Below, piece after piece: positions 30,196 to 37,861 of a stretch of 64,000 nucleotides of DNA (position 1 is its first letter; every line of letters starts with the position of its first letter). Where the stretch lies: positions 62,001 through 126,000 of the forward strand of contig JAJPJV010000034.1 of the NCBI GenBank assembly GCA_021324045.1, read 5' to 3'. Under the pieces are notes generated by a model. The model was not told the DNA's origin. It saw only the letters and a program-made list of their open reading frames with translations, and searched no databases. The position numbers and the translations under genes were made by a program. Origin of the DNA: Actinomycetota bacterium. GTDB taxonomy: Bacteria > Actinomycetota > Acidimicrobiia > Acidimicrobiales > RAAP-2.

Positions 30196-30215
30196 ATAGG
30201 GCCAAAAGTCCTGAC
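30196..30215 (-). promoter_or_regulatory. Candidate DosR/DevR-like binding site
   Basis: Read on the minus strand the site is GTCAGGACTTTTGGCCCTAT. It matches the known DosR consensus TTSGGGACTWWAGTCCCSAA at 14 of 20 positions, including the GGACT and CCC cores. It ends 33 nt upstream of the NapH-like start codon, where activator sites normally lie. No regulator of this kind is encoded in the window, so this is a motif-based inference. Confidence 0.35.
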
Positions 30216-30310
30216 CGGAGGCGGAGCAGCTACCACGATGGGCGCTTCGCCCGAGCCCCAGAGCGATGACTGCCGGTGCTCACGACGCCCAGCCGGCCGC
30301 GAGGACGGCC

Positions 30311-31528
30311 TCACCACCCGAGCGTCGTCGGGGGCAGCTTCCCGCGCCGGACGAAGGCGAGGTAGACGCGCTCGAAGGCTACCTTGGCGACGAGCCAGGG
30401 ACGTCCTTCGGAGACCGTCGGGATGCGGTTCCGCGGTGGACGGACCGGGTCGACGGCGAGGTAGGCGGCGCGATCACCCATGTCGAGGATGCAGCGGGCC
30501 GACAACTCGGCGGTGGACGCCTCGCGACCGTCGAGGCGCGCCGCGAGATCGGCGGCAGCGATCTTGGCCATCTGCTCGGTCATGTGGCCGGTCTTCGGGA
30601 AATTCACTGGTACCGGCGTGGCGTCGACCGGAGGGAGGGCGACAGCGACGCCGACGGCGTAGACGCCGTCGGCGACCGCATGGCGGTAGTGGTCGTCGAC
30701 GGGGATGAAGCCCTTTGGGTTCACGAGGCCTTCACTTGCGGCGACCGCCTCGACGCCGGCGAGGGGCGGGATGACGATCGAGCACGCCGCAGGGCTGGGA
30801 GCCGCGTCAGCCGTCTCGACGGCGTCCTCGGTGATCGCCGTGATCGCGGTCGAGGTGCGATAGGTGATGTCGCGCTCCTCGAGCGCCGCCTCGAGGAGTT
30901 GGCGGATCGTGCCGGCGCCGCCCATGCCCATGTGGCCGAGGAACGGTTCGGGGGTGAGCAGGCTGATGGGGACCTGATGGCGAAGCCCGCGGCGGCGCAG
31001 CAGGTGGTCGAGTCCGAAGGCGAGCTCATAGGCGGGTCCGATGCAGCTCGCTCCGGGGGCTGCGCCGATGACGACCGGTCCCGGGTCGGCAAGGAGGCGC
31101 CGGATCGCCTGGGCGAGCTCCTCGGTCTCTTCGGCGGACATCGGCGAGTGGCCGGGGCCGTCAAAGGGCCCGAGACCAGGGACGGCCTCGTTTGCGCTGC
31201 GGTGTCCGGTCGCGATGACGACGTAGTCGTAGCGGTGTTCGGCGGCGTCGGTGGCGACCACCTTGGCGGCGGTATCGATGTGGGTGACCGTCTCGTTCAC
31301 GAAGCGGACCTGGCGCGAGGCGAGGGGAGGGGCGAGGGGAAAGGAGATCTGCTCGAGGCGGCGCCGCCCGGTCGCCACCCACGGGAACGACGGGACGAAG
31401 TGGAAGTGGTCGTCCTTGGCAACGAGGGTGATCTCGGCACGTTCGGGGGCGAGGCGTTTGCGGAGCTCGTAGGCGGTGGTCAACCCGCCGAAGGAGCCGC
31501 CGACGATGACGATGCGCACGGGACCCAT
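30311..31528 (-). CDS. Sulfide:quinone oxidoreductase-like flavoprotein
   Basis: A 405-residue pyridine nucleotide-disulfide-type flavoprotein. The N-terminal FAD motif is IVIVGGSFGGLTTAYELRKR; SQR-type features are HFHFVPSFPWVATG, VIGAAPGASCIGPAYELAFG and PVPVNFPKTGHMTEQMAK. SQR enzymes oxidise sulfide to polysulfide and reduce quinone through redox cysteines. Cys162 and Cys346 (RCILDMGD) fit the two essential cysteines. The third cysteine of type I SQR appears to be replaced by Met130. There is no signal peptide; the C-terminal amphipathic stretch could attach it to the membrane. The ATG (1526-1528 within 31 kb) overlaps the DsrE stop by one base, so the two are coupled. Confidence 0.75.
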   Translation of the reverse strand: MGPVRIVIVGGSFGGLTTAYELRKRLAPERAEITLVAKDDHFHFVPSFPWVATGRRRLEQISFPLAPPLASRQVRFVNETVTHIDTAAKVVATDAAEHRYDYVVIATGHRSANEAVPGLGPFDGPGHSPMSAEETEELAQAIRRLLADPGPVVIGAAPGASCIGPAYELAFGLDHLLRRRGLRHQVPISLLTPEPFLGHMGMGGAGTIRQLLEAALEERDITYRTSTAITAITEDAVETADAAPSPAACSIVIPPLAGVEAVAASEGLVNPKGFIPVDDHYRHAVADGVYAVGVAVALPPVDATPVPVNFPKTGHMTEQMAKIAAADLAARLDGREASTAELSARCILDMGDRAAYLAVDPVRPPRNRIPTVSEGRPWLVAKVAFERVYLAFVRRGKLPPTTLGW

Positions 31529-31878
31529 CAGAACGTGACCACCTTGTCGGCCCAGATCGTCCAGTCGGTCGCCTCCTCCAGGGTGGAACGATGGGCGCCG
31601 TCGACGAGCAGCTCGTCGGTGAGACCCCGGGCGTCCATGCACGTGCCGCAGCAGCCGATCTCCCCGCCGTGACGGACGATCGCGCTGACCATGCGGTCGA
31701 GGTGGTAGTAGCCATTGGGAAGCTTCTGGTTCCTGATCGCGCAACCGACGGCGTCGCCGAAGAGGAACACCCGCACCTGGACACCCTCACGCTTGGAGAG
31801 CGCGCCGGCAAGGCGCAGGCCGTTGTAAGCGCGTTCCGTGCCATAGGGCGGATCGTTCAAGACGATAAGGAGCTTCAT
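31528..31878 (-). CDS. DsrE/DsrF family sulfurtransferase-like protein
   Basis: A 116-residue protein from ATG 31878 with AAAGGAG upstream. The fold begins MKLLIVLNDPPYGTERAYNG and contains VFLFGDAVGCAIRNQKLPNG, both typical of DsrE-like proteins. The cysteine cluster GCCGTCMDARGL (Cys76, Cys77, Cys80) is the expected persulfide-carrying site. These proteins relay sulfane sulfur between rhodaneses and oxidising enzymes. It is flanked by an SQR-like gene (1-nt overlap) and an ArsR-rhodanese gene (162 nt upstream), which supports a sulfur-relay role. Confidence 0.85.
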   Translation of the reverse strand: MKLLIVLNDPPYGTERAYNGLRLAGALSKREGVQVRVFLFGDAVGCAIRNQKLPNGYYHLDRMVSAIVRHGGEIGCCGTCMDARGLTDELLVDGAHRSTLEEATDWTIWADKVVTF

Positions 31879-32040
31879 CGAAGCACTCCTTTCCTTGTCC
31901 TCAATGGGTTTCGGACGCCACGCCGAGGAGACATGGAGGTTTCCCCACCCTCGGGCATAACTGGTTTCCTCCTGTTTTCGAGCCAGAGCGGCCGGACCCT
32001 TGCTCGTCACGACCGCCACCCAACCGGCGACGATCGCCGA

Positions 32041-32745
32041 TCACGGTGGTCCTTGACCTCGTTCCCCTTCGCTGGATCCTTCCTGTGGGCTGACACCCTC
32101 CTCGACCGGGAGGCCAGCCTGGCGCCACTCAGGCAGGCCGTCTTCGAGACAGCGCGCCCTCCGCCCCCGGCTCCGAAGCAGCGCAACGGCCTCTGGGGCA
32201 AGGAGACACAGCGGCCCGCGGCAGTAGGCGACGACCTCGAGGTCAGGGTCGAGCTCGTCGAGCCGGGCTTCGAGCTGCTCCAAGGGAAGCGAGCGGGCGC
32301 CCGGGATATGGCCGGCCGAGAACTCCTCCGCGGGTCGCACGTCGACCACCACCACGTCCCCAGCCTGCACCCTTGCCAAGAGCTCCTCCCGACTCACCCG
32401 CTCGGTGCCCGCCGCATCGGTGCCCAGCGAGCGGAGAATCTGATCGACTTCGGCGAGGCGGGCGCGAGCAAGGTCGTTGAGCGCGCCGACGAACCGACAG
32501 ACCTCCTCGCCCGCGGCGCGGTAGATGACGCGGGTTCGCTCCCGACGGGTCTCGACGAGGCGCGCCTGGCGCATGACCTGCAGGTGCGCGGACGCCGTCG
32601 TCAGCTTGAGGCCCGTCGCCTCCGCGAGCGCCTCCACGCTGCGCTCGGCCTGGCAGAGCAGGTCGAGCAGCTCGATCCGCTTGGGGTGCACCACCACCTT
32701 GCCGATGCGCGCCAGCTGCTCGTAAACGGCCTTGCGGCTTTCCAT
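32041..32745 (-). CDS. ArsR-type regulator fused to a rhodanese domain
   Basis: A 234-residue protein. The N-terminal winged helix (residues about 10-90) reads VVVHPKRIELLDLLCQAERS, VEALAEATGLKLTTASAHLQ and RTRVIYRAA, typical of ArsR. The C-terminal rhodanese (about 115-225) has VVVVDVRPAEEFSAGHIPGA and the active-site loop YCRGPLCLLAPEA, with Cys175 as likely persulfide carrier and Cys180 close by. This suggests a repressor that senses sulfane sulfur through its own rhodanese domain and controls the DsrE-SQR genes downstream. An AT-rich dyad directly overlaps its start codon, which fits autoregulation. Confidence 0.88.
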   Translation of the reverse strand: MESRKAVYEQLARIGKVVVHPKRIELLDLLCQAERSVEALAEATGLKLTTASAHLQVMRQARLVETRRERTRVIYRAAGEEVCRFVGALNDLARARLAEVDQILRSLGTDAAGTERVSREELLARVQAGDVVVVDVRPAEEFSAGHIPGARSLPLEQLEARLDELDPDLEVVAYCRGPLCLLAPEAVALLRSRGRRARCLEDGLPEWRQAGLPVEEGVSPQEGSSEGERGQGPP

Positions 32746-32774
32746 TCTAGATATACTCTATGGATCTATAGAAT
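32744..32774. promoter_or_regulatory. AT-rich inverted repeat, probable operator of the ArsR-rhodanese gene
   Basis: ATTCTAGATAT (32744-32754) and ATCTATAGAAT (32764-32774) form an imperfect dyad of about 11-bp arms with a 9-bp spacer. A shorter TCTAT/ATAGA dyad lies inside. It overlaps the start codon and upstream region of the regulator gene. The stretch is strongly AT-rich in a GC-rich genome. ArsR proteins commonly bind such 12-2-12-type dyads at their own promoters, so autoregulation is the simplest reading. Confidence 0.5.
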
Positions 32775-33093
32775 AGCTTTGCACGCCGCGCTTCCTCCTC
32801 ATTCCATGGACCGCATTGAGGACGGAGCAGCTGTTTGCGATGGGACGATCGTCACCGGCTCCCGCCTCAAGAGCACCCGGGGGCGGCATGCGACGAGCCG
32901 ACGGCCCATTTCGGTCCGGCTGGCGTGACCAGCCCTTCAAGGCTGAGCCCTTTCGCTACGTGATGCTCGCTTCGACCCGATGCACCCCGGGCAAGGCGAT
33001 AGCTCCGAGGCACAGCCGCCCGCTTTTAGCCACGGCAGCCTCCCGTGCCGGTGCGCGAGCTCAGTTCAGGTGGTCAGGAGGCGCGATCGGGGC
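32775..33093. other. Intergenic region with no gene recognised
   Basis: A 319-nt stretch between the regulator's operator region and the end of trpS. Neither strand shows a convincing coding sequence, and I see no tRNA, small stable RNA or long hairpin. Part of it must hold the promoter of the minus-strand regulator. The short open frames here have codon use unlike their neighbours. Confidence 0.4.
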
Positions 33094-34065
33094 TCAGATC
33101 CCCATGGCCTCGGCGGCCTTGGCATAGGTGGCGGAGGCCACCTCGTGGGCTCGAGCGGCGCCTTCCTCGAGGACGGCCGCAACGGTTGCCATGTCGTCCG
33201 TGAGCTCACGCGCGCGTGCTCGGATGGGCCGCAGCATCTCCACCACCGCTTCGGCGACATCGCTCTTCAGCTGGCGGTAACTGCTGTAGGCGTGGGCAAG
33301 CTCAGCGGGATCCTTCCCGCTCGCGGCACCAAGGATCTCAAGAAGGTTCGATACACCGGGCTTGGCCGCTGGGTCGTAGCGAACCTCGGTCTCGGTGTCG
33401 GTGACCGCTCGCCGCACCTTGCGATCGATCGCCTCGTCGTCGTCGAGCAGGCGGATGGTCCCCTGTGGTGACTGCAGCGACTTGGACATCTTCTGCGAGG
33501 GGTGCTGGAGATCCATGACCCGGGCCGCGACCTTGGGGATGAACGCCTCGGGCACGGTGAAGATCTCGCCGTAGCGGTGGTTGAAACGGATGGCCAGCTC
33601 CCGGGCGAGCTCGAGGTGTTGACGCTGGTCGTCCCCCACAGGCACCCGATCGGCCTGGTAGAGCAGGATGTCTGCGGCCATCAGGACCGGGTAGGTGAAC
33701 AAGCCAGCACGGACGCCCTCCGAACCACCTGCCTTCTCCTTGAACTGGGTCATGCGACGGAGCTCACCCATGGTCGCCGTGCATTCGAGCAACCACGCGA
33801 GCCGAGGGTGCTCGGGCACCTGGCTCTGCACGAAGATCGTGGAGATCTTCGGGTCGAGGCCGACCGCCAAGAGGAGCACCGCAGCGTTCGTCGTCCGTTC
33901 ACGCAGTGCCGCCGGATCCGGGTCCACCGTGAGCGCGTGCAAGTTGACGATGCAGTAGAAGGACTCGTGCTCGTGCTGCTGCTCCGACCAAGTGCGAAAG
34001 GCGCCCAGGTAATTCCCGAGGTGAAAGTCACCGGAGGGTTGCACGCCCGAGAGCACTCTCGCCAT
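33094..34065 (-). CDS. trpS: Tryptophanyl-tRNA synthetase
   Basis: Class I synthetase charging tRNA-Trp, 323 residues, normal bacterial length. Start at ATG 34065 gives MARVLSGVQPSGDFHLGNYL, containing the HIGH-type motif (HLGN). Further motifs: FYCIVNLHALTVDPDP, AGLFTYPVLMAADILLYQA (tryptophan pocket), VGDDQRQHLELAREL and the KMSKS loop in PSQKMSKSLQSPQGTI. It is transcribed divergently from scpA across 84 nt. No leader attenuator was obvious. Confidence 0.96.
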   Translation of the reverse strand: MARVLSGVQPSGDFHLGNYLGAFRTWSEQQHEHESFYCIVNLHALTVDPDPAALRERTTNAAVLLLAVGLDPKISTIFVQSQVPEHPRLAWLLECTATMGELRRMTQFKEKAGGSEGVRAGLFTYPVLMAADILLYQADRVPVGDDQRQHLELARELAIRFNHRYGEIFTVPEAFIPKVAARVMDLQHPSQKMSKSLQSPQGTIRLLDDDEAIDRKVRRAVTDTETEVRYDPAAKPGVSNLLEILGAASGKDPAELAHAYSSYRQLKSDVAEAVVEMLRPIRARARELTDDMATVAAVLEEGAARAHEVASATYAKAAEAMGI

Positions 34066-34149
34066 GGCGGGACATGCTAAAGCTCGAAGCGATCTCGGTG
34101 GGTACTGAGGGTGCGCGATTTTCAAGGTGCAGTTCGGTAGGGTCGGTCC

Positions 34150-34953
34150 GTGCCCTACACGGTCACCGTTCCGGTCTTCGAAGGTCCCATCGACCTGCTG
34201 CTTCATCTCGTGAACTGCCACGAGGTCGACATCCTCGATGTCCCGCTCACCCCGATCGTCGATGGGTTCGTCCGCCACGTGACGCGAGCCCAGGATCACT
34301 GCGCGATGGACACGCTCTCAGAGTTCGTGCTCGTCGCAGCGATCCTGGTCGAGCTCAAGTCGCAGCGTTTGCTCCCCGGACCAGACACGGTCGAGCCGGA
34401 GGAGGAGCTCCTCGGGTCCTGTGAGCGCGACCTGCTCTTGGCCCGGTTGCTGGAGTGCCGTGCCTACGCGGCAGTCGCAGACCGCTTTGTCACGATGTTC
34501 GACCAAGCCGCGCGCTCCTTCCCTCGTCAAGCCGGCCTCGACGAGGGGTTCGTCGTCCACCCGCCGGATTTGCTCGCAGGCGTGACCCCTGAGCGCCTAG
34601 CCGCGGCTTACCTCGCGGTGGCCGCGGAGCGGCCGCGACCACGACTCGACCTTTCCCACGTAACCGTCGACAAGGTCACCGTTGCGGAAGCCGTCGAAGA
34701 GCTCGTCGCGGTGCTTCCGCACCAGGGGACGACGACCTTCCGGGCGCTCACCGCGCACCTTGGCACGCGCATCGAGATCATCGTCCGGTTCCTCGCGCTG
34801 CTCGAGCTGTGCAAGATCGGCAAGGTCGATCTCGGGCAGGGAGAGACCTTTGGGGAGCTCCAGGTCACCTGGATCGGTGAGTACCAGGTCGAGGCGCCCG
34901 GGCTCGTCGGGGCCGCCGCTCGCAGCGCTGGATTCGACGAGTACGACGGATGA
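34150..34953 (+). CDS. scpA: Segregation and condensation protein A (kleisin)
   Basis: A 267-residue kleisin that joins SMC heads and binds ScpB. The N-terminus has VFEGPIDLLLHLVNCHEVDI and LTPIVDGFV, the SMC-neck-binding region. The middle has LSEFVLVAAILVELKSQRLL, and the C-terminal winged helix has ALTAHLGTRIEIIVRFLALL and ELCKIGKVDLGQGETFGELQ. Start GTG 34150. It overlaps scpB by four bases (ATGA), as is usual. A parA gene, which precedes scpA in mycobacteria, is absent; trpS lies there instead. Confidence 0.93.
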   Translation: MPYTVTVPVFEGPIDLLLHLVNCHEVDILDVPLTPIVDGFVRHVTRAQDHCAMDTLSEFVLVAAILVELKSQRLLPGPDTVEPEEELLGSCERDLLLARLLECRAYAAVADRFVTMFDQAARSFPRQAGLDEGFVVHPPDLLAGVTPERLAAAYLAVAAERPRPRLDLSHVTVDKVTVAEAVEELVAVLPHQGTTTFRALTAHLGTRIEIIVRFLALLELCKIGKVDLGQGETFGELQVTWIGEYQVEAPGLVGAAARSAGFDEYDG

Positions 34954-35537
34954 CGGATCTCGAGGTCGCTCGGGCGATCGAGGCAGTGCTTCTCGTCGCG
35001 CTCGAGCCGGTGCCTGTCGGGTTGCTCGCCGAGCTGGTCGAAGAACCCGTGGAGCGGGTCGAGACCATCTGCTCGCAGTTGGCCGCCGACTACCGCTCGG
35101 CGCGTCGCGGCTTCCGGCTCGTCGAGGTCGCAGGGGGCTTCCGGCTCATGACCGACCCTGACCTCGCGCCCTACGTCGAACGCTTCGCCACCCGGGATGT
35201 CTCCCATCGCCTCTCGACCGCAGCATTGGAGACGCTGGCGATCGTTGCCTATCGCCAGCCCGTCTCCCGATCTCAGATCGCCGCGCTCCGGGGGGTCAAC
35301 GTCGACGGGGTCGTTCGCTTGCTGGAACAGCGCGGCTACATCCACGCCGTCGGGCGTGCCGAAGGCCCCGGGCAACCTGTGCTCTACGGCACGACTGATC
35401 TGTTCCTCGAGCGCCTGGGCCTCGCTTCCCTCGATCAGCTGCCCCGGATCGAGGACTTTTTGCCCGGCCCGGAGACTGCAGCGAGCCTTGAGCAGCAGCT
35501 CCGCCCTCACGGCCCCGGGGCGGGCGCACCCGGTTGA
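34950..35537 (+). CDS. scpB: Segregation and condensation protein B
   Basis: A 195-residue protein of two winged-helix domains that binds ScpA as a dimer. Typical motifs: AIEAVLLVALEPVPVGLLAE, RGFRLVEVAGGFRLMTDPDL, LSTAALETLAIVAYRQPVSR, IAALRGVNVDGVVRLLEQRG and PGQPVLYGTTDLFLERLGLA. It overlaps the end of scpA by four bases. The Ala/Gly-rich C-terminal tail after the second domain is short and probably disordered. rluB follows 66 nt later. Confidence 0.94.
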   Translation: MTDLEVARAIEAVLLVALEPVPVGLLAELVEEPVERVETICSQLAADYRSARRGFRLVEVAGGFRLMTDPDLAPYVERFATRDVSHRLSTAALETLAIVAYRQPVSRSQIAALRGVNVDGVVRLLEQRGYIHAVGRAEGPGQPVLYGTTDLFLERLGLASLDQLPRIEDFLPGPETAASLEQQLRPHGPGAGAPG

Positions 35538-35603
35538 CGCCGGGGGCATGTCGCGAGCCCGAAGGCCGGGGGCATCGCGCGCGGAACCGGCCATGCTGTA
35601 GGA

Positions 35604-36359
35604 ATGCCGCAAGCGCAGCAGGCTCCGTGTGAACGCGTCCAGAAGGTGCTCGCGCGCGCGGGCTTCGGGAGTCGTCGTGCATGCGAGTCATTGGTGGCCC
35701 AAGGTCGGGTGACCGTCGACGGCCAGCCCGCCCGTCTCGGCCAGCGCGTCGACGCGACGCGCCAGCGGCTCGCGGTGGACGGCATCGTCGTAGCGAGCGC
35801 ACCGGGGCTCGTGCACTACCTGCTCAACAAGCCTCGGGGTGTGGTCACCACTCGCGTCGACCCGCAAGGTCGACCGACCGTGGTTGCCCTCGTCCCCGAC
35901 GAACCACCGGTGTTCCCCGTCGGTCGTCTCGATGTCGACAGCGAAGGACTCCTCGTGCTCACCAACGACGGCGACCTGGCGTTCGCCCTGACGCACCCCT
36001 CCGCAGGGGTCGAAAAGGAGTATCTCGTCGAAGTCGACGGCATCCCATCGCGCGGTGCCCTGCGCCAGCTCCGCCACGGCGTGCTCCTCGCCGACGGCCC
36101 GACGGGACCTGCCAGGGTCGGCGTCCTGGCTCCAGGGGTCCTGCGGATCACCATCCATGAAGGGCGCAATCGACAGGTCCGGCGCATGTGCGAAGCGATC
36201 GGTCATCCCGTCCGACGGCTCGTGCGCACCCGCGTGGGACCCCTCACCGACCCGGCCCTGCCACCGGGTTCCTGGCGCAGGCTCACCGCCTCGGAGGTGC
36301 GAGCGTTGGCAGAGGCGGCCCGAGCACCAAGGACCCGGTACAAAGGCCCCCGAAGATAG
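35604..36359 (+). CDS. rluB: Ribosomal large-subunit pseudouridine synthase (RluB type)
   Basis: A 251-residue protein that isomerises uridine in 23S rRNA, likely at the U2605 region by family assignment. The N-terminal S4 domain reads ERVQKVLARAGFGSRRACES and GRVTVDGQPARLGQRVD. The catalytic domain has the Asp motif in VGRLDVDSEGLLVLTNDGDL and the usual NRQVRRMCEAIGHPVRRLVR. It follows scpB as in many actinobacteria (Rv1711). The basic C-terminus (RTRYKGPRR) probably contacts RNA. Confidence 0.93.
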   Translation: MPQAQQAPCERVQKVLARAGFGSRRACESLVAQGRVTVDGQPARLGQRVDATRQRLAVDGIVVASAPGLVHYLLNKPRGVVTTRVDPQGRPTVVALVPDEPPVFPVGRLDVDSEGLLVLTNDGDLAFALTHPSAGVEKEYLVEVDGIPSRGALRQLRHGVLLADGPTGPARVGVLAPGVLRITIHEGRNRQVRRMCEAIGHPVRRLVRTRVGPLTDPALPPGSWRRLTASEVRALAEAARAPRTRYKGPRR

Positions 36360-36370
36360 CATCCACCTGC

Positions 36371-36760
36371 GTGTCAGGCTCAGCTGCATTCGCCACTCCC
36401 ACCGTTCGTGCCCTGCGCGGTGCGACAACCGTCGACGAGGACACCCCCGCCCAGGTCGCGACTCGGATCCAGGAGTTGCTGCTCAGCCTCATGGAACGCA
36501 ACGGGTTGGTCGAAGACGACATCATCAGCATCATCTTCACGGCGACGCCGGACATCGTCTCGTCCTTCCCGGCAGCCGGAGCCCGCGACATCGGGTTCGG
36601 AGCCGTCCCGCTGCTGTGTGCGAGCGAGATCCCTGTCACCGGAGCCACTCCCCGCTGCCTCCGGGTTCTCCTGCACGTCACGACGAACCGCCCGCGCGAC
36701 GAGCTGCGCCATGTCTACCTCCACGGCGCCAAGGGGCTGCGAGATGACCTTCCCGGTTGA
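36371..36760 (+). CDS. aroH: Chorismate mutase, AroH type
   Basis: Rearranges chorismate to prephenate. The 129-residue trimeric AroH-class enzyme begins at GTG 36371: RALRGATTVDEDTPAQVATR, then RNGLVEDDIISIIFTATPDI, AARDIGFGAVPLLCASEI, RVLLHVTTNRPRDELRHVYL and HGAKGLRDDL, all family positions including the conserved Arg residues. This is not the AroQ fold. It starts 12 nt after rluB and lies 4 nt before tyrA, so the next step of tyrosine/phenylalanine synthesis is encoded at once. Its 3' end contains the first copy of a 20-nt duplication. Confidence 0.93.
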   Translation: MSGSAAFATPTVRALRGATTVDEDTPAQVATRIQELLLSLMERNGLVEDDIISIIFTATPDIVSSFPAAGARDIGFGAVPLLCASEIPVTGATPRCLRVLLHVTTNRPRDELRHVYLHGAKGLRDDLPG

Positions 36761-36777
36761 GCGATGACCTTCCCGGT
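36743..36777. repeat. 20-nt tandem duplication at the aroH-tyrA junction
   Basis: GATGACCTTCCCGGT appears at 36743-36757 and 36763-36777, a 20-nt period. The first copy encodes the last residues of AroH in one frame. The second provides the ATG and first codons of tyrA in another frame. The tyrA start may therefore have arisen by slippage duplication of the aroH end. Confidence 0.8.
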
Positions 36778-37861
36778 GCAGGCCTCCGTCGCCTCGGCGA
36801 AACGCGCGCTCGTCATCGGGACCGGCCTGATCGGCGGCTCCCTGGGAAAGGCCCTGCGACGCCGGGGCTGGTACGTGAGCGGCTTCGACGCAGACGAAGC
36901 GCGAGCCCATGTCGCGCTGACTGCGGGTGCCCTCGACGCCGTGGGGGACGACCCCAGTGCCACGATCACCTTCATCGCCACCCCGGTGAGCGAGGTCGTG
37001 CCGCTGGCCCGGAAGCTCTTGGCCGAATCGGATCGTCCGGACACCGTGGTCACCGACGTCAGCGGCGTCAAGGGCCCCATTGCCCGAGAGCTCGTGCACC
37101 CGCGCTTCGTGGGCGGGCACCCGATGGCGGGATCCGAGCAGATCGGCCTGGACGGCGCCGACCCAGATCTCTTCGTCGGCGCGACCTGGGTGCTGACGCC
37201 GACTGCGACCACCGACTCCCACGCCCTGGCGCGCGTCCACTCGGTGGTGACCGAACTCGGGGCCGACGTGGTCGCCTTGACCCCCGACGACCACGATCGC
37301 CTGGTCGCGATGGTGTCCCACGTCCCCCACCTGGTGGCGGCCACGCTCATGAACGAGGCCTCCGCGGCGGCGCGCGCGGACACCGCACTGCTGCGCCTTG
37401 CCGCCGGGGGGTTCCGGGACATGACCCGGGTGGCCGCCGGCCAGCCCTCGATCTGGCCTGATGTCTGCGTCGACAACGCCGATGCCATCGTCGCCGCACT
37501 CGACCAGCTGCTGGTCGACCTACGCCGTGTCCGCGACCGAGTAGCGGGTGCCGACCGAGCCGGCATTCTCGAGATGCTCCACCAGGCCAGCGTGGCTCGC
37601 CGGGCCCTGCCCGGAGCGCCCACCCGGCCCGATCACCTCGCTGAGCTCCGGGTCCCCGTGCCGGATCGCCTTGGGGTCCTCGCAGAGCTGACCACGCTGG
37701 CGACTGGCCTCGGAGTCAACATCGTCGACATCGAGGTCGCCCACTCGGCAGAGGGCCAACGCGGGGTCCTCGTCATGCTCGTCGACGCCGATCGGGCTCG
37801 AGCCCTGCGCGAGGCCATCGCCGAACGCGGCTACGCCTGCACGGTCGGCGACCTGTCGTGA
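36764..37861 (+). CDS. tyrA: Prephenate dehydrogenase with ACT domain
   Basis: Oxidises prephenate to 4-hydroxyphenylpyruvate with NAD. The 365-residue protein has the Rossmann motif VIGTGLIGGSLGKALRRRG, substrate-site motifs TDVSGVKGPIARE and FVGGHPMAGSEQIGLDGAD, and AMVSHVPHLVAATLMNEASA. A C-terminal ACT domain (about residues 292-365; VPVPDRLGVLAELTTLATGL, VNIVDIEVAHSAEGQRGVLV) probably binds tyrosine for feedback control. It starts 4 nt after aroH and overlaps the next gene by four bases (ATGA-type, 37858-37861). Confidence 0.93.
   Translation: MTFPVQASVASAKRALVIGTGLIGGSLGKALRRRGWYVSGFDADEARAHVALTAGALDAVGDDPSATITFIATPVSEVVPLARKLLAESDRPDTVVTDVSGVKGPIARELVHPRFVGGHPMAGSEQIGLDGADPDLFVGATWVLTPTATTDSHALARVHSVVTELGADVVALTPDDHDRLVAMVSHVPHLVAATLMNEASAAARADTALLRLAAGGFRDMTRVAAGQPSIWPDVCVDNADAIVAALDQLLVDLRRVRDRVAGADRAGILEMLHQASVARRALPGAPTRPDHLAELRVPVPDRLGVLAELTTLATGLGVNIVDIEVAHSAEGQRGVLVMLVDADRARALREAIAERGYACTVGDLS

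Noticed and set aside
28838-30199. A 453-codon plus-strand frame opposite the NapH-like gene
   Set aside because: Composition is Asp/Glu/Arg-rich antisense type, without motifs.
30266-31672. A 468-codon plus-strand frame opposite the SQR-like and DsrE genes
   Set aside because: Shadow; the opposite strand has FAD and Cys motifs.
32775-33093. A small stable RNA such as 4.5S RNA in the trpS-regulator gap
   Set aside because: The conserved GGTCAGGTCCGGAAGG-type core is absent.
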